Source: Tillus elongatus (taxonomy: Eukaryota; Arthropoda; Insecta; Coleoptera; Cleridae). From it: DNA of 64,000 nt. The stretch lies in NCBI GenBank assembly GCA_964006375.1, contig OZ023265.1:151442769-151506768 (forward strand), in the 5' to 3' direction. Shown here in pieces: positions 27,872 to 37,976 of the stretch. Position 1 is the first letter of the stretch, and each line of letters begins with the position of its first letter. Both the position numbers and the translations under genes were made by a program. The notes under the pieces were generated by a model. That model was given only the letters and a program-made list of their open reading frames with translations. It was not told the origin of the DNA and made no database searches.

Positions 27872-28012
27872 AAACATGTTAAAATTCAAGCGGGCCTTGG
27901 TTTCTTGAACCTAGGGGCCCAAATTCGCGCTAATTTGAAAACATTCTTGCAATGTCTCACCATCGATACCTCTCTTTAACCCAATTTTTTGTAATAAAAA
28001 TTCGCTAATATG
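27829..28012 (-). mobile_element. HINE fragment with short interrupted (TA)n
   Basis: An interrupted (TA)n at 27830-27871, GCGGGCCTTGGTTTCTTGAA, AAATTCGCGCTAATTTG and the end AATTTTTTGTAATAAAAATTCGCTAA. From 28013 to 28500 nothing further was recognised. Confidence 0.7.
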
Positions 28013-28499
28013 CTGCATTTGCATAAACTTGAGTTTCGTTCATAGTAATTTATAAACTCTCGTATACACTGGTTTCACTATGACTCCATTAGAAGATCAT
28101 ATTAAACAACATTGTTTTCGGCCATAACAAATTTTAATAGGCATTATTAATCGTTACAGCAGCAATTAATTTAATTTCGCAGACAGCGGCCGCACGGACA
28201 CGTATGAAGTTGCTCGCAAATTCAAGTTATTATTAACGAAATTATATGTTAATGTAGCCTCTAATTTGTCACCGAGTAATACTAGATATTTCAAACTTAA
28301 TATGGAGTGGCCAACACATAACAAGTACATAATGAATTCATGTAAGTGGACTCTCGATGCCACCAGACACCAGACTGTCGCCTGCCAGTATTGCCTGGTA
28401 ATGCTGTCTGCAATAGGGCGTCAAAATAGCACGAACAAAGCTTTAGATAAGTTTTTCTTTTGCTCTTTAGTTTTCATGCGCACAAAATATATTTACAAA

Positions 28500-29950
28500 A
28501 TAGTCTGGACGCAGCAAGTGCGTTATGATAGTGAATTTTCATAAAAATATTTTAATAGCAAATATGTCTCTCTAATGCAAGCAGGCATCAATCTGGTTAC
28601 CGGCATAATCTATATAGTAGAAACAATGTACCATATTTTATCAAAATTACTTATTGTTTGAAGATATACAAAAAATTTCCGAAAATAAACAAGAAAACTT
28701 TTGGTTTCGCAGCCAACAAACCTTAGGTTAATAGCAAATTTATTGAAATTTGAACGATTTAATGAAAATTCGCTATCAAAACGCACTTACTGCGTCTCGA
28801 CTTTTTTCTTTCAAACATGCATCATATTTCGATAAAAAATGCAAAAATGCAATAATAGAAGGGTGTTCGAAAAAACAATTGTAGGGATCATCAACGATTT
28901 ATAGACCACCGTGTGATTGTCAAAATATTTTTATAAGATGCAGCTTAAGACACCGTATAATTAACGTATATAATTTTTTCTTCTTCTTGTATACGATAAC
29001 AATTATATTGAGCTTTACCGTAGAAATGCGTCGCCCTGTATATGTGCAAACAGATAAAACTGAAAGTAAACGCGGATATGGATTCTAGGGGTCCCAGTTT
29101 GCGCTCATTTGGAGATATCTTTTTAAAATTGAAAAGTCGCGGTCTCCCCATTAACGAATTTTTCCAACGAAAATTAGCTAAAAATTATAGACCGTTAAAC
29201 ACAGACTTAATTAAACCTACAGCCAAAGCATCAGAGAGGGATCTATTTGAAATGAATTTTTTGTAACTATTTTAGTAAAAATGAAGAACAATGACGGCTG
29301 AAGCTGAAACAAGGGTTTGCAGAACATTCTTCTTTACATAGTCCGTATTTGTTTAAAGTTCTTTGCCTGAATGTTGCCAATTTTGACGTTTCAAATCGCG
29401 ACTTTGACGTTTTGGGGAAAACTCCATTTTTTTTTCTTTAACTGCCCGTAACTTGTTGTCTTTTAACCCACAAACCTTTGTTTTGGTACACGGTTGACTC
29501 TTTATAATGCAAACAGGCGTACCAAATTTGCTTGCCCTTACTTTGTTGCGGGTGGTATGGACTGTTTATGAGTAAAATCGCTGTAGAAGAGAGGGGAGAA
29601 GTAGGGGGTTAATTGGAAAATATTGACAATTTTCCATTTAAAATCGATATATCGTTTCAGAGCTTGATGGGTAGAGAAATAAAAATATTACTCCACATCT
29701 GACATTTTCTCATAAATGCAACCTGGAGGGGTCAAATATAAATTTTCAATGTAATCAAGTCAGCGACCACAAGTTCATTTCATGAAAAAGTCTTTCTGAT
29801 GAGAGTAGGTTATCACATCGAAATTTTTATTGGTACACGGTTCACTCTTTATAATGCAAACAATCGTACCAAATTTGGTTGCCCTTACGTTGTTATTTCC
29901 GGAGATATACATTTTTTCCGAAACATACTAAGGTCTATATAGGAACAACA
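28500..29950 (-). mobile_element. HINE composite, interrupted by a 280 bp insertion
   Basis: A short unit with inverted ends at 28504-28803 (GGACGCAGCAAGTGCGTT ... AACGCACTTACTGCGTC) is followed by the block with TTTCGATAAAAAATGCAAAA, GGATATGGATTCTAGGGG (29077) and the long-variant block to 29547. An unrelated repeat is inserted at 29548-29828, after which about 65 bp of HINE are repeated and the element continues to about 29950. It matches 5413-6300 in order and orientation. Confidence 0.7.
29548..29828 (+). repeat. Dispersed ~285 bp repeat R300, copy 1
   Basis: It starts GCGGGTGGTATGGACTGTTT and ends TATCACATCGAAATTTTTA. A second copy is at 31396-31687. It has no coding sequence. It is flanked by a ~65 bp direct duplication of HINE sequence (29483-29547 and 29829-29894), much longer than normal target duplications. 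Between 29950 and 30395 nothing more was assigned. Confidence 0.8.
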
Positions 29951-30394
29951 TACCTATGAAATGTCATGAAAATAGCTTTGTAATTTTTTGAAGTGCAATT
30001 TTTTTTACAAAAAAATCAATTTTTAAAAATAAAAAGTGATCTGATCAGCCCGCCTAACGAACTCGTCCGCGGTATTAACGAAATGAACATATGCGCGAAG
30101 TTTCGTTTAAATCAGTTAAAGTGTCACAAGCGTTTTCGCCAAAAGCTATTTTGGTAAAGATGTGTTGTAGACAACTCAGGAGTAAACAAAGAATCGGGTA
30201 GGATCGGAACGCAGAATTGAACGCGCGACGATGTGCACTGTTGCCAGATGAGTATTACCAACAGTCATTTTAAATAAAGAAGGGAATCAACTTTTATAAT
30301 GTAAATAAATGATAATATGACGTCATCTACATATATCGATATTTGACATATTATACGGAAAGCAGCAGAAAAACGGAAATGTAAATAGTAAATT

Positions 30395-30640
30395 TTGAGC
30401 CATGGTGGTCGAGTGGAAAAACGTGTGCCTCTGGACTCAAGGGTACTGGGTTCGATTCCCAGGTTTCCCCTCTCCTGCCTTTTCAGTAAATCAGTAACAT
30501 CAACACAGGCTGTGACTTTGTGATTGAGCAAGGTAATCTGCACGCTCCGCCCTTCCCAGGGGGCGTAAAGCCGTCGGTCCTGTGCCCATGCAATGTTGGG
30601 CACGTTAAGGATCCAACTTTTCGGGGACAGTAAGGTGAAT
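30395..30640 (+). repeat. tRNA-derived SINE
   Basis: A-box TGGTCGAGTGG at 30408 and B-box GGGTTCGATTCCC at 30449 form a Ser/Leu-like tRNA head. A body follows with GGGGGCGTAAAGCCGTCGG and TGTTGGGCACGTTAAGGATCC near 30558-30615. The body is GC-rich compared with its surroundings. The head lacks a paired acceptor stem, so it is a SINE promoter and not a tRNA gene. From 30641 to 30900 nothing was recognised. Confidence 0.7.
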
Positions 30641-30921
30641 GAATCAGTTTAATAAATTCAATGAAGCAATTTGCGTAGCGAATTGCTGATGATAAATACA
30701 ACTGTATATGCTCGTAGCAGACAGTATCCAATATATTTTGTAAAGTTAAAATGTTGCAATGTAATGCAGCAATGTCTACTGACAACTATCGATGATAAAC
30801 ATAACCGAGAAAATGGCTCAAAATAGGTTTACCTTCGAAGTGTGTGTTTATATTTAAGATGCCAACCTTAAATGAGCATGAAAAGTGAATGAAGCAATTT
30901 TCGTTGCGAATAAATTCGTAA

Positions 30922-31395
30922 CAATGTACAGGTGTCCCAATTTAGTTGCAATTGCTGGGTATCTGGATTATTAGTAAAGATATAACCTTGTGGTTTTCGC
31001 GAACCCAAGCTACTTTATGAAACGAAAGCTGCCGCAAACAAAATTGCCCTCTTAGTTTCCGAGCTACAGGGCGGTATTGAAAATTTTGCATTTTCAGGTA
31101 CCCCTTGTATTTCAGTTGTCTGCCAACTTGTCAAAGGGATATAAACGAATCCTTTTAGAACTTTTTACGTAGAATCTAGGCGCACTTAGTTTTTTTTTTG
31201 TTGTTGAATATTACTGTTTTTGAAATATTGACCATTGTTTTTTTAATGGGACATCCTGCCTATTTCTCAAGAAATTAATTTGTATTTTTACAAGCTTCTC
31301 AAAAATATATAACATGGATCTGTTTTACTAAACAACAAGAAATCGTAATTGTTATAGTTCGCAGTCAAAATTTTGTAGTAGGTCATGCAAAAAAT
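30922..31395 (+). mobile_element. Non-autonomous DNA-transposon-like repeat, empty of HINE
   Basis: It begins TACAGGTGTCCCAATTTAG, a TA-flanked transposon-like end, and matches, in reverse orientation, the sequence on both sides of the HINE at 56540-57125 (56220-56539 and 57126-57290). The continuous sequence TTGAAAATTTTGCATTTTCA at 31085 marks where the HINE sits in the other copy. It ends where repeat R300 copy 2 begins. Confidence 0.75.
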
Positions 31396-31687
31396 GCGGG
31401 TGGTATGGACTGTTTATGAGTAAAATCGCTGTAAAACAGGGGGAATAAATAGGGGGTTTATTGGAAAATATTGACAATTTTACATTAAAAATCGATATAT
31501 CGGTTCAGAGGTTTATGGGTAGAGAAATAAAAATATTACTACAGATCTGACAATTTCTTTTAAATGCAACCTGGATTGATTATGTTGGGGTCAAATCTAA
31601 ATTTCCAATGTAATCAAGTCAGCGACCACAAGTTCATTTCATGAAAAAGTCTTTTTACTGAGAGTAGATTATCACATCGAAATTTTT
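31396..31687 (+). repeat. Dispersed ~290 bp repeat R300, copy 2
   Basis: Nearly collinear with 29548-29828 with small indels, for example an extra TGATTATGTTGG near 31575. It carries GTAATCAAGTCAGCGACCAC. From 31688 to 32290 there is only ATTT-rich sequence and nothing recognised. Confidence 0.8.
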
Positions 31688-32297
31688 AGTGCGTAATTTA
31701 TTTATTTTTTATTTATCTATTGATGGATTTATTTTATTATTTATGTATTTATTTTGTTAATCATGTATTTATTTATTTATTCTTTATTTACTTAGATTAA
31801 TTTTACTTGAAAGATAAACAAAATTCACAACAAACTAGAGAGCTGAAACACACTGTTACCAAGTCTCAAAATAAAAGTAAATAGCATAAAACCTAAAGCT
31901 GAATTTGCGACATCCGGGTTATAATTATTTATGAGATTCAGAACTATGCAACATACATCAAAAGCATACGCAAAATTGTAAGCTTTTCTTTAAGCGTGCA
32001 CATATCTCCACTTTCCAACAAACTGCTATTATTAAACTTCTAGGCTTTTGTCACAGTTACGTTTAATTTCGGCAAAACTAACATTTACCCAACATTTCAG
32101 AAGCAAATAGAAATATATCACGCAGCGTCATTCCCGTGCGTGGCTGTAGAATTAAACAGTTGATAAGTTGACGTTAACGGAGAACGTATAAATTCTCATC
32201 CCTATATCTACCAGGGCTGTCTTATAAATCCAACAAGCAAGATCCGACACGATCGAATATAAAGGTTTCGGGAGGTTACAGAATGTTACTATAAAAA

Positions 32298-32492
32298 TTT
32301 TGGGACGCAGCAAGTGCGTTATAGTAGCGAATTTTCATAAGAATTGTACACTAATATTATACGGCATATTATTGAAGTTAATACTTTAAACATACACGGA
32401 CCTTGAGGATCGATTTTAGAGGTCCTAGTACGCGCACATTTGAAGAATTGTTTCGAAAGTGTTGCCATCGATATCTCTCTATTATCAAAAAA
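32298..32492 (-). mobile_element. HINE internal-deletion copy
   Basis: The hairpin end GGACGCAGCAAGTGCGTT (32305) and TAGCGAATTTTCAT are followed within 60 bp by GGACCTTGAGGATCGATTTT and GCGCACATTTGAAGAA. The microsatellite and middle are deleted. From 32493 to 32895 nothing was recognised. Confidence 0.7.
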
Positions 32493-32897
32493 ATCTTGAC
32501 TTCTAACTCCTTTTGAGAAAAATGCCCAAAACTCAATTTTCTATGAAGCTAAAGAACTAAATTTTGCTATCTGTATATAATTGTAAGTCTCTTTAAAAGA
32601 AACTTGTATTACAAATGTCATTAAAGTTATACAGCCGATTTGCAGAAGGAAACGTAATTCATTAATTATAAACCTAGCAGTTATTTTTTCTTATTAATCG
32701 CCAGTATGATTTCGTTTTAGTCAACCTAATCAAACCGGTTTTTTTCAATATCAACAATAACAAAATTAGGGTTTCAGACTGAAAGGTGACAAACCTATTT
32801 AGGCGTTTTAAACAAAAGTGAAATCTTGTACAAAACTTATGAAATCTGTACACTATTATTTCTCCAAATGTCAAAATAACACGTAAAAAACATACAT

Positions 32898-32980
32898 TCA
32901 TCGAGCTGGATTCGATCGCGTAACCTTCCGCTTAGGAGACAAGTACGATGCCCCCTGCGCCATCTAGGCACACGTCAACT
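32898..32980 (-). repeat. tRNA-Arg-like SINE head or tRNA pseudogene
   Basis: On the minus strand TGGCGCAGGGGGCATCG, an anticodon-like loop CTCCTAA (CCT), GGAAGGTTACGCGATCGAATC. This parallels tRNA-Arg(CCT), but the T-arm and acceptor are imperfect (GCGATCGAATCCAGC). The loop and spacing are better preserved than in the other tRNA-like copies. Confidence 0.5.
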
Positions 32981-33134
32981 AACGTTTTATTTGCGTGATA
33001 CTTTAGATCGACTTCATGCCCGGGATATTATATTCAAAGTATATGTAACAATTAATTACAGAATTAGTAGAATTACCATTGAAACACATGCCACGACTGT
33101 TTCGGTCTTATAGGACGTCTTATGTTTAAGCTTA

Positions 33135-33775
33135 AAGATAAAATAAACTATTTTAGAGTCATTTTTATAGACACTTGGTTTGATTTTGTTTACATTCTAT
33201 ATTACGCGACAGTATAATATATTTATGCTGCGCTAAAACTGTATGTGGGGCCGTTAATAATGCTACAAATATAGTGTATTTTAATAATTGATTGAATCCC
33301 CCAGTTAAATAACAATCACTTGGAAAATGTTTAAATTCATGTCGTCTGTCATTTTCCATAATTGCTGCCGAGATTTCACGATTGTTGGTTCGGGTAGTAT
33401 GTTTTATGCCCGGTGTATATTTAGTTTGGTTACCGTTGATGTATGGTTTATAACTGTTGTGTGAATCAATCTACGCGCGGCAGTTAACTATTCTGTGTGT
33501 CAGGCATTGGACTTTAACCACTAAGTCGTTTCAATGCATGTCTTTGGGATTTTATTTTTAATTTGGAAAATACTCTAAATATTGTGTACCAAATTACTTA
33601 AAATTCACAACATATGTTTACTTGCACTATTTCTAGCCACATGTAAAGGCTCATTCCAGTTACTCCGATACTTACAAAAATATAGCGTTTTCAAAAAGTT
33701 TTCCCCGATTTTCCACCGTGACCTCTCTATAAGAGGATTTTTCTTAATAAAAATTTGCTAAAAAGCGTCATTAGA
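33135..33775 (+). repeat. Dispersed ~540 bp repeat R510, copy 1, plus HINE end
   Basis: About 33135-33690 matches 55150-55665 in the same orientation (shared TTGATTGAATCCCCCAGTTA, GATTTCACGATTGTTGGTTC, CAGGCATTGGACTTTAACC). The minus strand of the last block (CGACTTAGTGGTTAAAG) is weakly tRNA A-box-like, so a tRNA-derived SINE is possible. Directly after it comes HINE terminal sequence (GTGACCTCTCTATAAGAGGA, 33718). Confidence 0.7.
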
Positions 33776-33779
33776 AACA

Positions 33780-34385
33780 ATTTTTATTATGTTATAACAC
33801 AAGGAATTTTTAAGCGTTAAATGACCGCCACATTGAAGTAAAATAGTTGCGGAAATCCAGCGAAAAGTGTATTAGTAGTATTTTTCAAACCGGTTAGAAA
33901 CATTCCATATCGGGATTATTAAATTGCTCAAGATTATAAAATTTTTTTTCAGTATTCTGATAGAAAAATAAAATTAATTTTCCGTTGTCTGTTGCTACAT
34001 GAGTTAGTTGTTACACAAAGACTACAGTATATCAACAATCACACTAACATACTATTATTATAGTGCAGCCCCCATCGATCGAAACGTGTAACGTTAGTTA
34101 AATTTTTTAAATTATTTGTATCGTTTAATAATTCTAGTGTCTTCTACAGTTTGTTTTATAAAGACTATACTACTGATATAAATCTGTTGTATATTTTACC
34201 AAAGGTAAGTAATGAGCGACACCGTAAAAGCCATAAATTTAAACTGAAAATAAAACCGAAATTTTGATTTAATCAAGCAGACATGTGGGAATTCTGTATC
34301 CAACAACGCCTAGTAAATGCACTCCTCGGCTTAACTGGTATATTTACGTTTTTATGACGAAATTTTGAATCACGGTTTTTGGCAT
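33780..34385. other. Nothing recognised
   Basis: AT-rich, no supported coding region or repeat match. Confidence 0.4.
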
Positions 34386-34387
34386 AA

Positions 34388-34727
34388 TTTTTTATTTTTA
34401 TTTCAACAACACACCACGAGGGCTTACAGCCTAAATACTATCGTACCGTGGGTGTCGACAAGGAGGAAAGAGGTAACTTGCTAATTGTGGACTTGAAGGT
34501 TTGGAGGTTCGGAGGAGAAGGAAAAACATGTGCCGGCAAGGAATTCCACAACTTGGAAGTCCACGGGACAAAAGAGCGGGCATAAGAAGATATTCTATGT
34601 CTGGTGACCTGGACAGTGGACAGTGGTGCATTCGCTCTGTTCCCCTGGTAGATCTGTTGGGGGGCAGCAGGTGGAGGAACTATGGAAGAAAGCTCCTCTG
34701 AGCAGTGCCCGTGCAGATATCTATAAA

Positions 34728-34789
<62 letters not shown>

Positions 34790-35870
34790 CACGGCACGTC
34801 GGTGGGCAAGGGATGGCAGCCTTTGGGTGAGGGTAGGGTCACCGATGATAGCTCTCTTCTGAATGGAGTCCAGGATAGCGAGTGTAGAAGCGGCAGCAGC
34901 ACCCCAGATGTGGGAGCAGTATTCGAGGTTTGGTCTTATTTGTGAAGTATATAAAGTATAGAGATTAGCTGGTGAAAAGTATTTGCTGGCCCGGAAGAGG
35001 AAACCTAATTTCTTAGCAGCCGCTTATGAAATTGATGTGACATGTTGGTGCCAATTGAGATTTCGATCCACAGAGATGCCAACAAGTGAAAAGCACTCAT
35101 TACTTTGAATAACTTGCTTGTTTATTGTGATGGGTCTAGGGCTGGTGTATCTCTTATGAGAAAGAAAGCAAGACTGTGATTTAGTGGGGTTGAATTGTAC
35201 AAGATTTATACTTCCCCAGTCTGAATTTTTTTGGAGATCCATGGAGATAGAACCCTCCATGAGTCTGCGATCCTCATCTAATTCGGCTAAAGAGACAGGC
35301 TTAGAATATTGTATATTTGAGTGGAGGGTCCTGTCGTCCGCGTAACTGTGAACTGGGTTGGATGTGCTAGAGAGGAGGTCATTGATGTGGAGAAGAAACA
35401 AAGTAGGGGCTAAAGCTGAACCTTGAGGAACTCCTGCACTAATTGGATACAGTTTAAAAGAATGGCCATCCACGAAACAGAAATGCTCCGGTTGGAGAGA
35501 AAATTTGCTGTCCACGTACAGAGTTTTCGTGGTAGGCCATATACCGGTAGTTTATTAAGCAGCGCTGCGTGCCAGACCTGGTTGAATGCTTTGGATATGT
35601 CTAAAGCGACAATCTGGGATTCGCCGTGTAGTTCCATAGACTTGTTCCAAGAATGGGTGACAAAGGAAAGGAGGTCGGCAGTTGATCTGCGCTGACGGAA
35701 TCCATACTGCCTGTCGTGGATTAGACTGTGTTTTTCAAGAAATTTTAGTAATTCGGTGTTTATATACTTTTCCATCACTTTAGAGATGACTGAAAGGAGA
35801 GAAATAGGCCTGTAGTTGCTAGGAAGCGCTTTCGATCCTTTCTTGGGGACAGGTTGTACTCGAGCAGTTT
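34388..35870 (-). pseudogene. Jockey/I-like LINE, RT domain to poly-A tail
   Basis: Minus strand, 5'-truncated at about 35867 within PVPKKGSKALPSNY. The RT follows in order: ISLLSVISKVMEKYINTEL, QYGFRQRRSTADLLS (about 35700), ALDISKAFNQVWH (the first catalytic Asp is in ALDISKAF), a frameshift near 35430, then SAGVPQGSALAPTLFLLHIN (about 35430-35375) and the catalytic SYADDRTLH near 35345. The C-terminal WGAAAASTLAILDS region continues to about 34600. The poly-A tail is at 34388-34402 (T run), and a 55 bp (AG)n at 34731-34788 interrupts the C-terminal part. It complements the 1.0-2.76 kb copy, overlapping it by about 90 bp. Confidence 0.9.
34731..34788. repeat. (GA)n microsatellite inside the LINE
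   Basis: About 29 GA units expanded from a short GAGAGAG still seen in the sibling LINE copy at 4519-4527. The Arg-Glu repeat frame across it is an artefact. Confidence 0.95.
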
Positions 35871-35879
35871 AGTTGTGGC

Positions 35880-36720
35880 TAGATCTCAGTGATGCGTGAT
35901 GCGGCATCTTATCTCCTCACACAATGTTTGGGTGGTCGTGGGCTTGTTGGTATATACTTTTGACTTAAAAAAAAACGCAGGGAAAGGAGTCCAAATGCGT
36001 TAGTTTGCACGATTTAGGCGGCCAAATGTGGTCACCCAAACGGGATATTACACGACCACGGAATGCCTCGTTCAATAATGCCATTGTTTCAGGTGATGTC
36101 ACCGTTTTGTTGGAACCACATGCCCTGATACCGTCACCATTGACTGTTATTTGAATTCCTGGCAGCGTCTTCGTAGAAAAATGGCCCAAAGATGACTCCA
36201 GCCAAAAGTCCGCACCAAAGAGTCATTCTTCTCATGAAACCCATGTGGGTGGTCGTCACTCCAAATGCGACAATTCTGGTTGTTTAAGAAACCGTAAACA
36301 TAAAAATGGGCGTCATGGCTCAAGATAAGGTTGATAGACAACTCCCCGTTCACTTGTTGACGATTCGCTGTCCATCGTCTGTAGGCTGGAGTTGTTGAGT
36401 AAGATGCATTTTGTAGAAAGAAAGACGTAAATCTTTCGTGAGAATGCGCGGTATAGTGCTTCTTGGAGTGCTGCATGCTTAGGCACGATTCCTAATGGAT
36501 GCTCTCGTGCTCGCGGCCAATTATGGCTAACAGCCGTGATGTTTTCTGGTGAACGACCCGAAAAAATACTTGTCGATGGTTTGAGATCAATAATCTACTC
36601 AATATCCTCGAATTTTTTGATTATTCTCTTCAGATTGAGGCACTTGGAACATCTTGTTTACCCACAATTGGATGCAATTTGCGAATCGTGGCAGTTAAAC
36701 TTTCACCATTTTAAAAATAA
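35880..36720 (-). pseudogene. Mariner-like transposase remnant (family T5)
   Basis: Minus strand: FTSFFLQNASYSTTPAYRRW, then the first Asp motif region LILSHDAHFYVYGFLNNQN (FSDEAHF in relatives; here the motif reads SHDAHF). After frame changes it reads ITVNGDGIRA, ETMALLNEAFRGRVISRLGD, and the third acidic region CKLTHLDSF in place of the usual DLTPLDF. The C-terminus reaches about 35880. It abuts the truncated 5' end of the LINE. Dead by frameshifts and altered motifs. Confidence 0.85.
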
Positions 36721-36879
36721 TGTTTAACAACAAGAATTGATCGTTGTGTCGAATAGGGACCCACCTTTACTGCTGATCTACCATCGAACTGCCATAATTT
36801 GATAATACCTTTATAGGAAAAAAAAATAATTTCAAAAACTACTCCCACTCAGCACCAAGAGGTTGAAGGTGAAATTAAG

Positions 36880-37166
36880 TACGTAGCTTCATTTTGTTAA
36901 TATTTTAGGGAGTTTGTTAGCCAGGAAAACCAGATCAGGGTTTCTCCTAAAATTTTGAGTCTTCTTTCGCAAAATTTTTATCCGAAAATAATGAAGCTAT
37001 GGGAAACAAATGCAGTACACAGATTTCTATTGTGAAACATATACTACGCGACCAATTTAGATCTGTAAGTTAAAAGTAAAAAAAGTTATAAACATTTTAT
37101 GAAAAAAATTTCGTGATTCGAATTGTTTTTATGAGAATTCGCTACCATAACGCACTTCCTGTGTCC
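36880..37166 (+). mobile_element. HINE 3' half
   Basis: GAGTTTGTTAGCCAGGAAAA at 36910 through GAATTCGCTACCATAACGC and ACTTCCTGTGTCCAGAC at 37150-37170. The 5' block and microsatellite are missing. Confidence 0.75.
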
Positions 37167-37182
37167 AGACCTTTGTTATATA

Positions 37183-37750
37183 ATTTTTAACTAAATCTTC
37201 TTCTTAAGACGCCGTCTCCCTACGAAGGTTGGCGATCCAACTGGCTATAATGGTGCGTGATACCTCACCTCTGAAAATCTCCACAGATGTCCGTCCGAAC
37301 CATCGACGCAGATCTTTCAGCCATGAGTTCTGCCGTCTGCCGACAGATCGTTTGCCCTCGATCTTTCCTTCGATCAGGAGTCGGAGGAGCTCGTACCGCT
37401 CCCCCCTCATAATGTGCCCGATGTATTGGAGCTTTCGTTCTTTGATGGTTGTCAGAAGTTCTTTTCCTTTACCTATTCTCCTTATCACTTCCTCGTTGGT
37501 TATCCTGTCTACGCAGGATATACGCAGTATACGGCGATACAAGTACATCTCAAAAGCGTCAATGCGGTTCTCCATTGATTGGCAATGTCCAGCTCTCGGA
37601 GCCATAGAGTAGCACTGGGAAGATATAACAGCGCAATATACGTATGCGAAGCTGTAGGTTTAGGTCTCTACTGGTGAAGAGTTTCTTCATGGAGATGAAT
37701 GTCCTTCTGGCCTGTTCTATCCTTGATCTGATTTCCATTTTTAACTAAAT
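37183..37750 (-). pseudogene. RTE-like LINE 3' fragment with 14 bp target duplication
   Basis: Minus strand, 37736-37197. It encodes the C-terminal region of an endonuclease/reverse-transcriptase polyprotein: DRIEQARRTFISMKKLFTS, RIRILRCYIFPVLLYGSE (with a frame shift), MENRIDAFEMYLYRRILRIS, ERKLQYIGHIMRGERYELLR, VGRRQNSWLKDLRRWFG, ending WIANLRRETAS. The insert is flanked by perfect 14 bp duplications ATTTTTAACTAAAT at 37183-37196 and 37737-37750. The 3' end is a short AAG-rich tail. It is a classic 5'-truncated target-primed insertion. Confidence 0.9.
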
Positions 37751-37976
37751 AGCTGCACCTAAGCAATAACTTTGAGAAACAGAATCTGGCCTTTGCGAAC
37801 CAAAACAAATGTTTGCAGTCAGCAATAGATGCTTTAAAATGGCTGGTTCTGCCAAAGTTTAAATCATGCGAAGAGCTTAAAATTTTTAAATACCAAACAT
37901 AAATGCGAACATCGCAGATATTAGCCTGTCAGTGATCTAAAATACATTTTCTTCATTTATCGAACACATGTCTATA

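Noticed and set aside
32898..32980. A functional tRNA-Arg(CCT) gene on the minus strand
   Set aside because: The anticodon-loop region fits, but acceptor pairing and the T-arm are imperfect. Other tRNA-like SINE heads in the window make a SINE or pseudogene likelier.
34623..34862. 79-codon frame with Arg-Glu repeats
   Set aside because: Created by the (GA)n tract inside the LINE.
37229..37612. 127-codon plus-strand frame
   Set aside because: Antisense of the RTE-like coding sequence, which has recognisable motifs on the minus strand.
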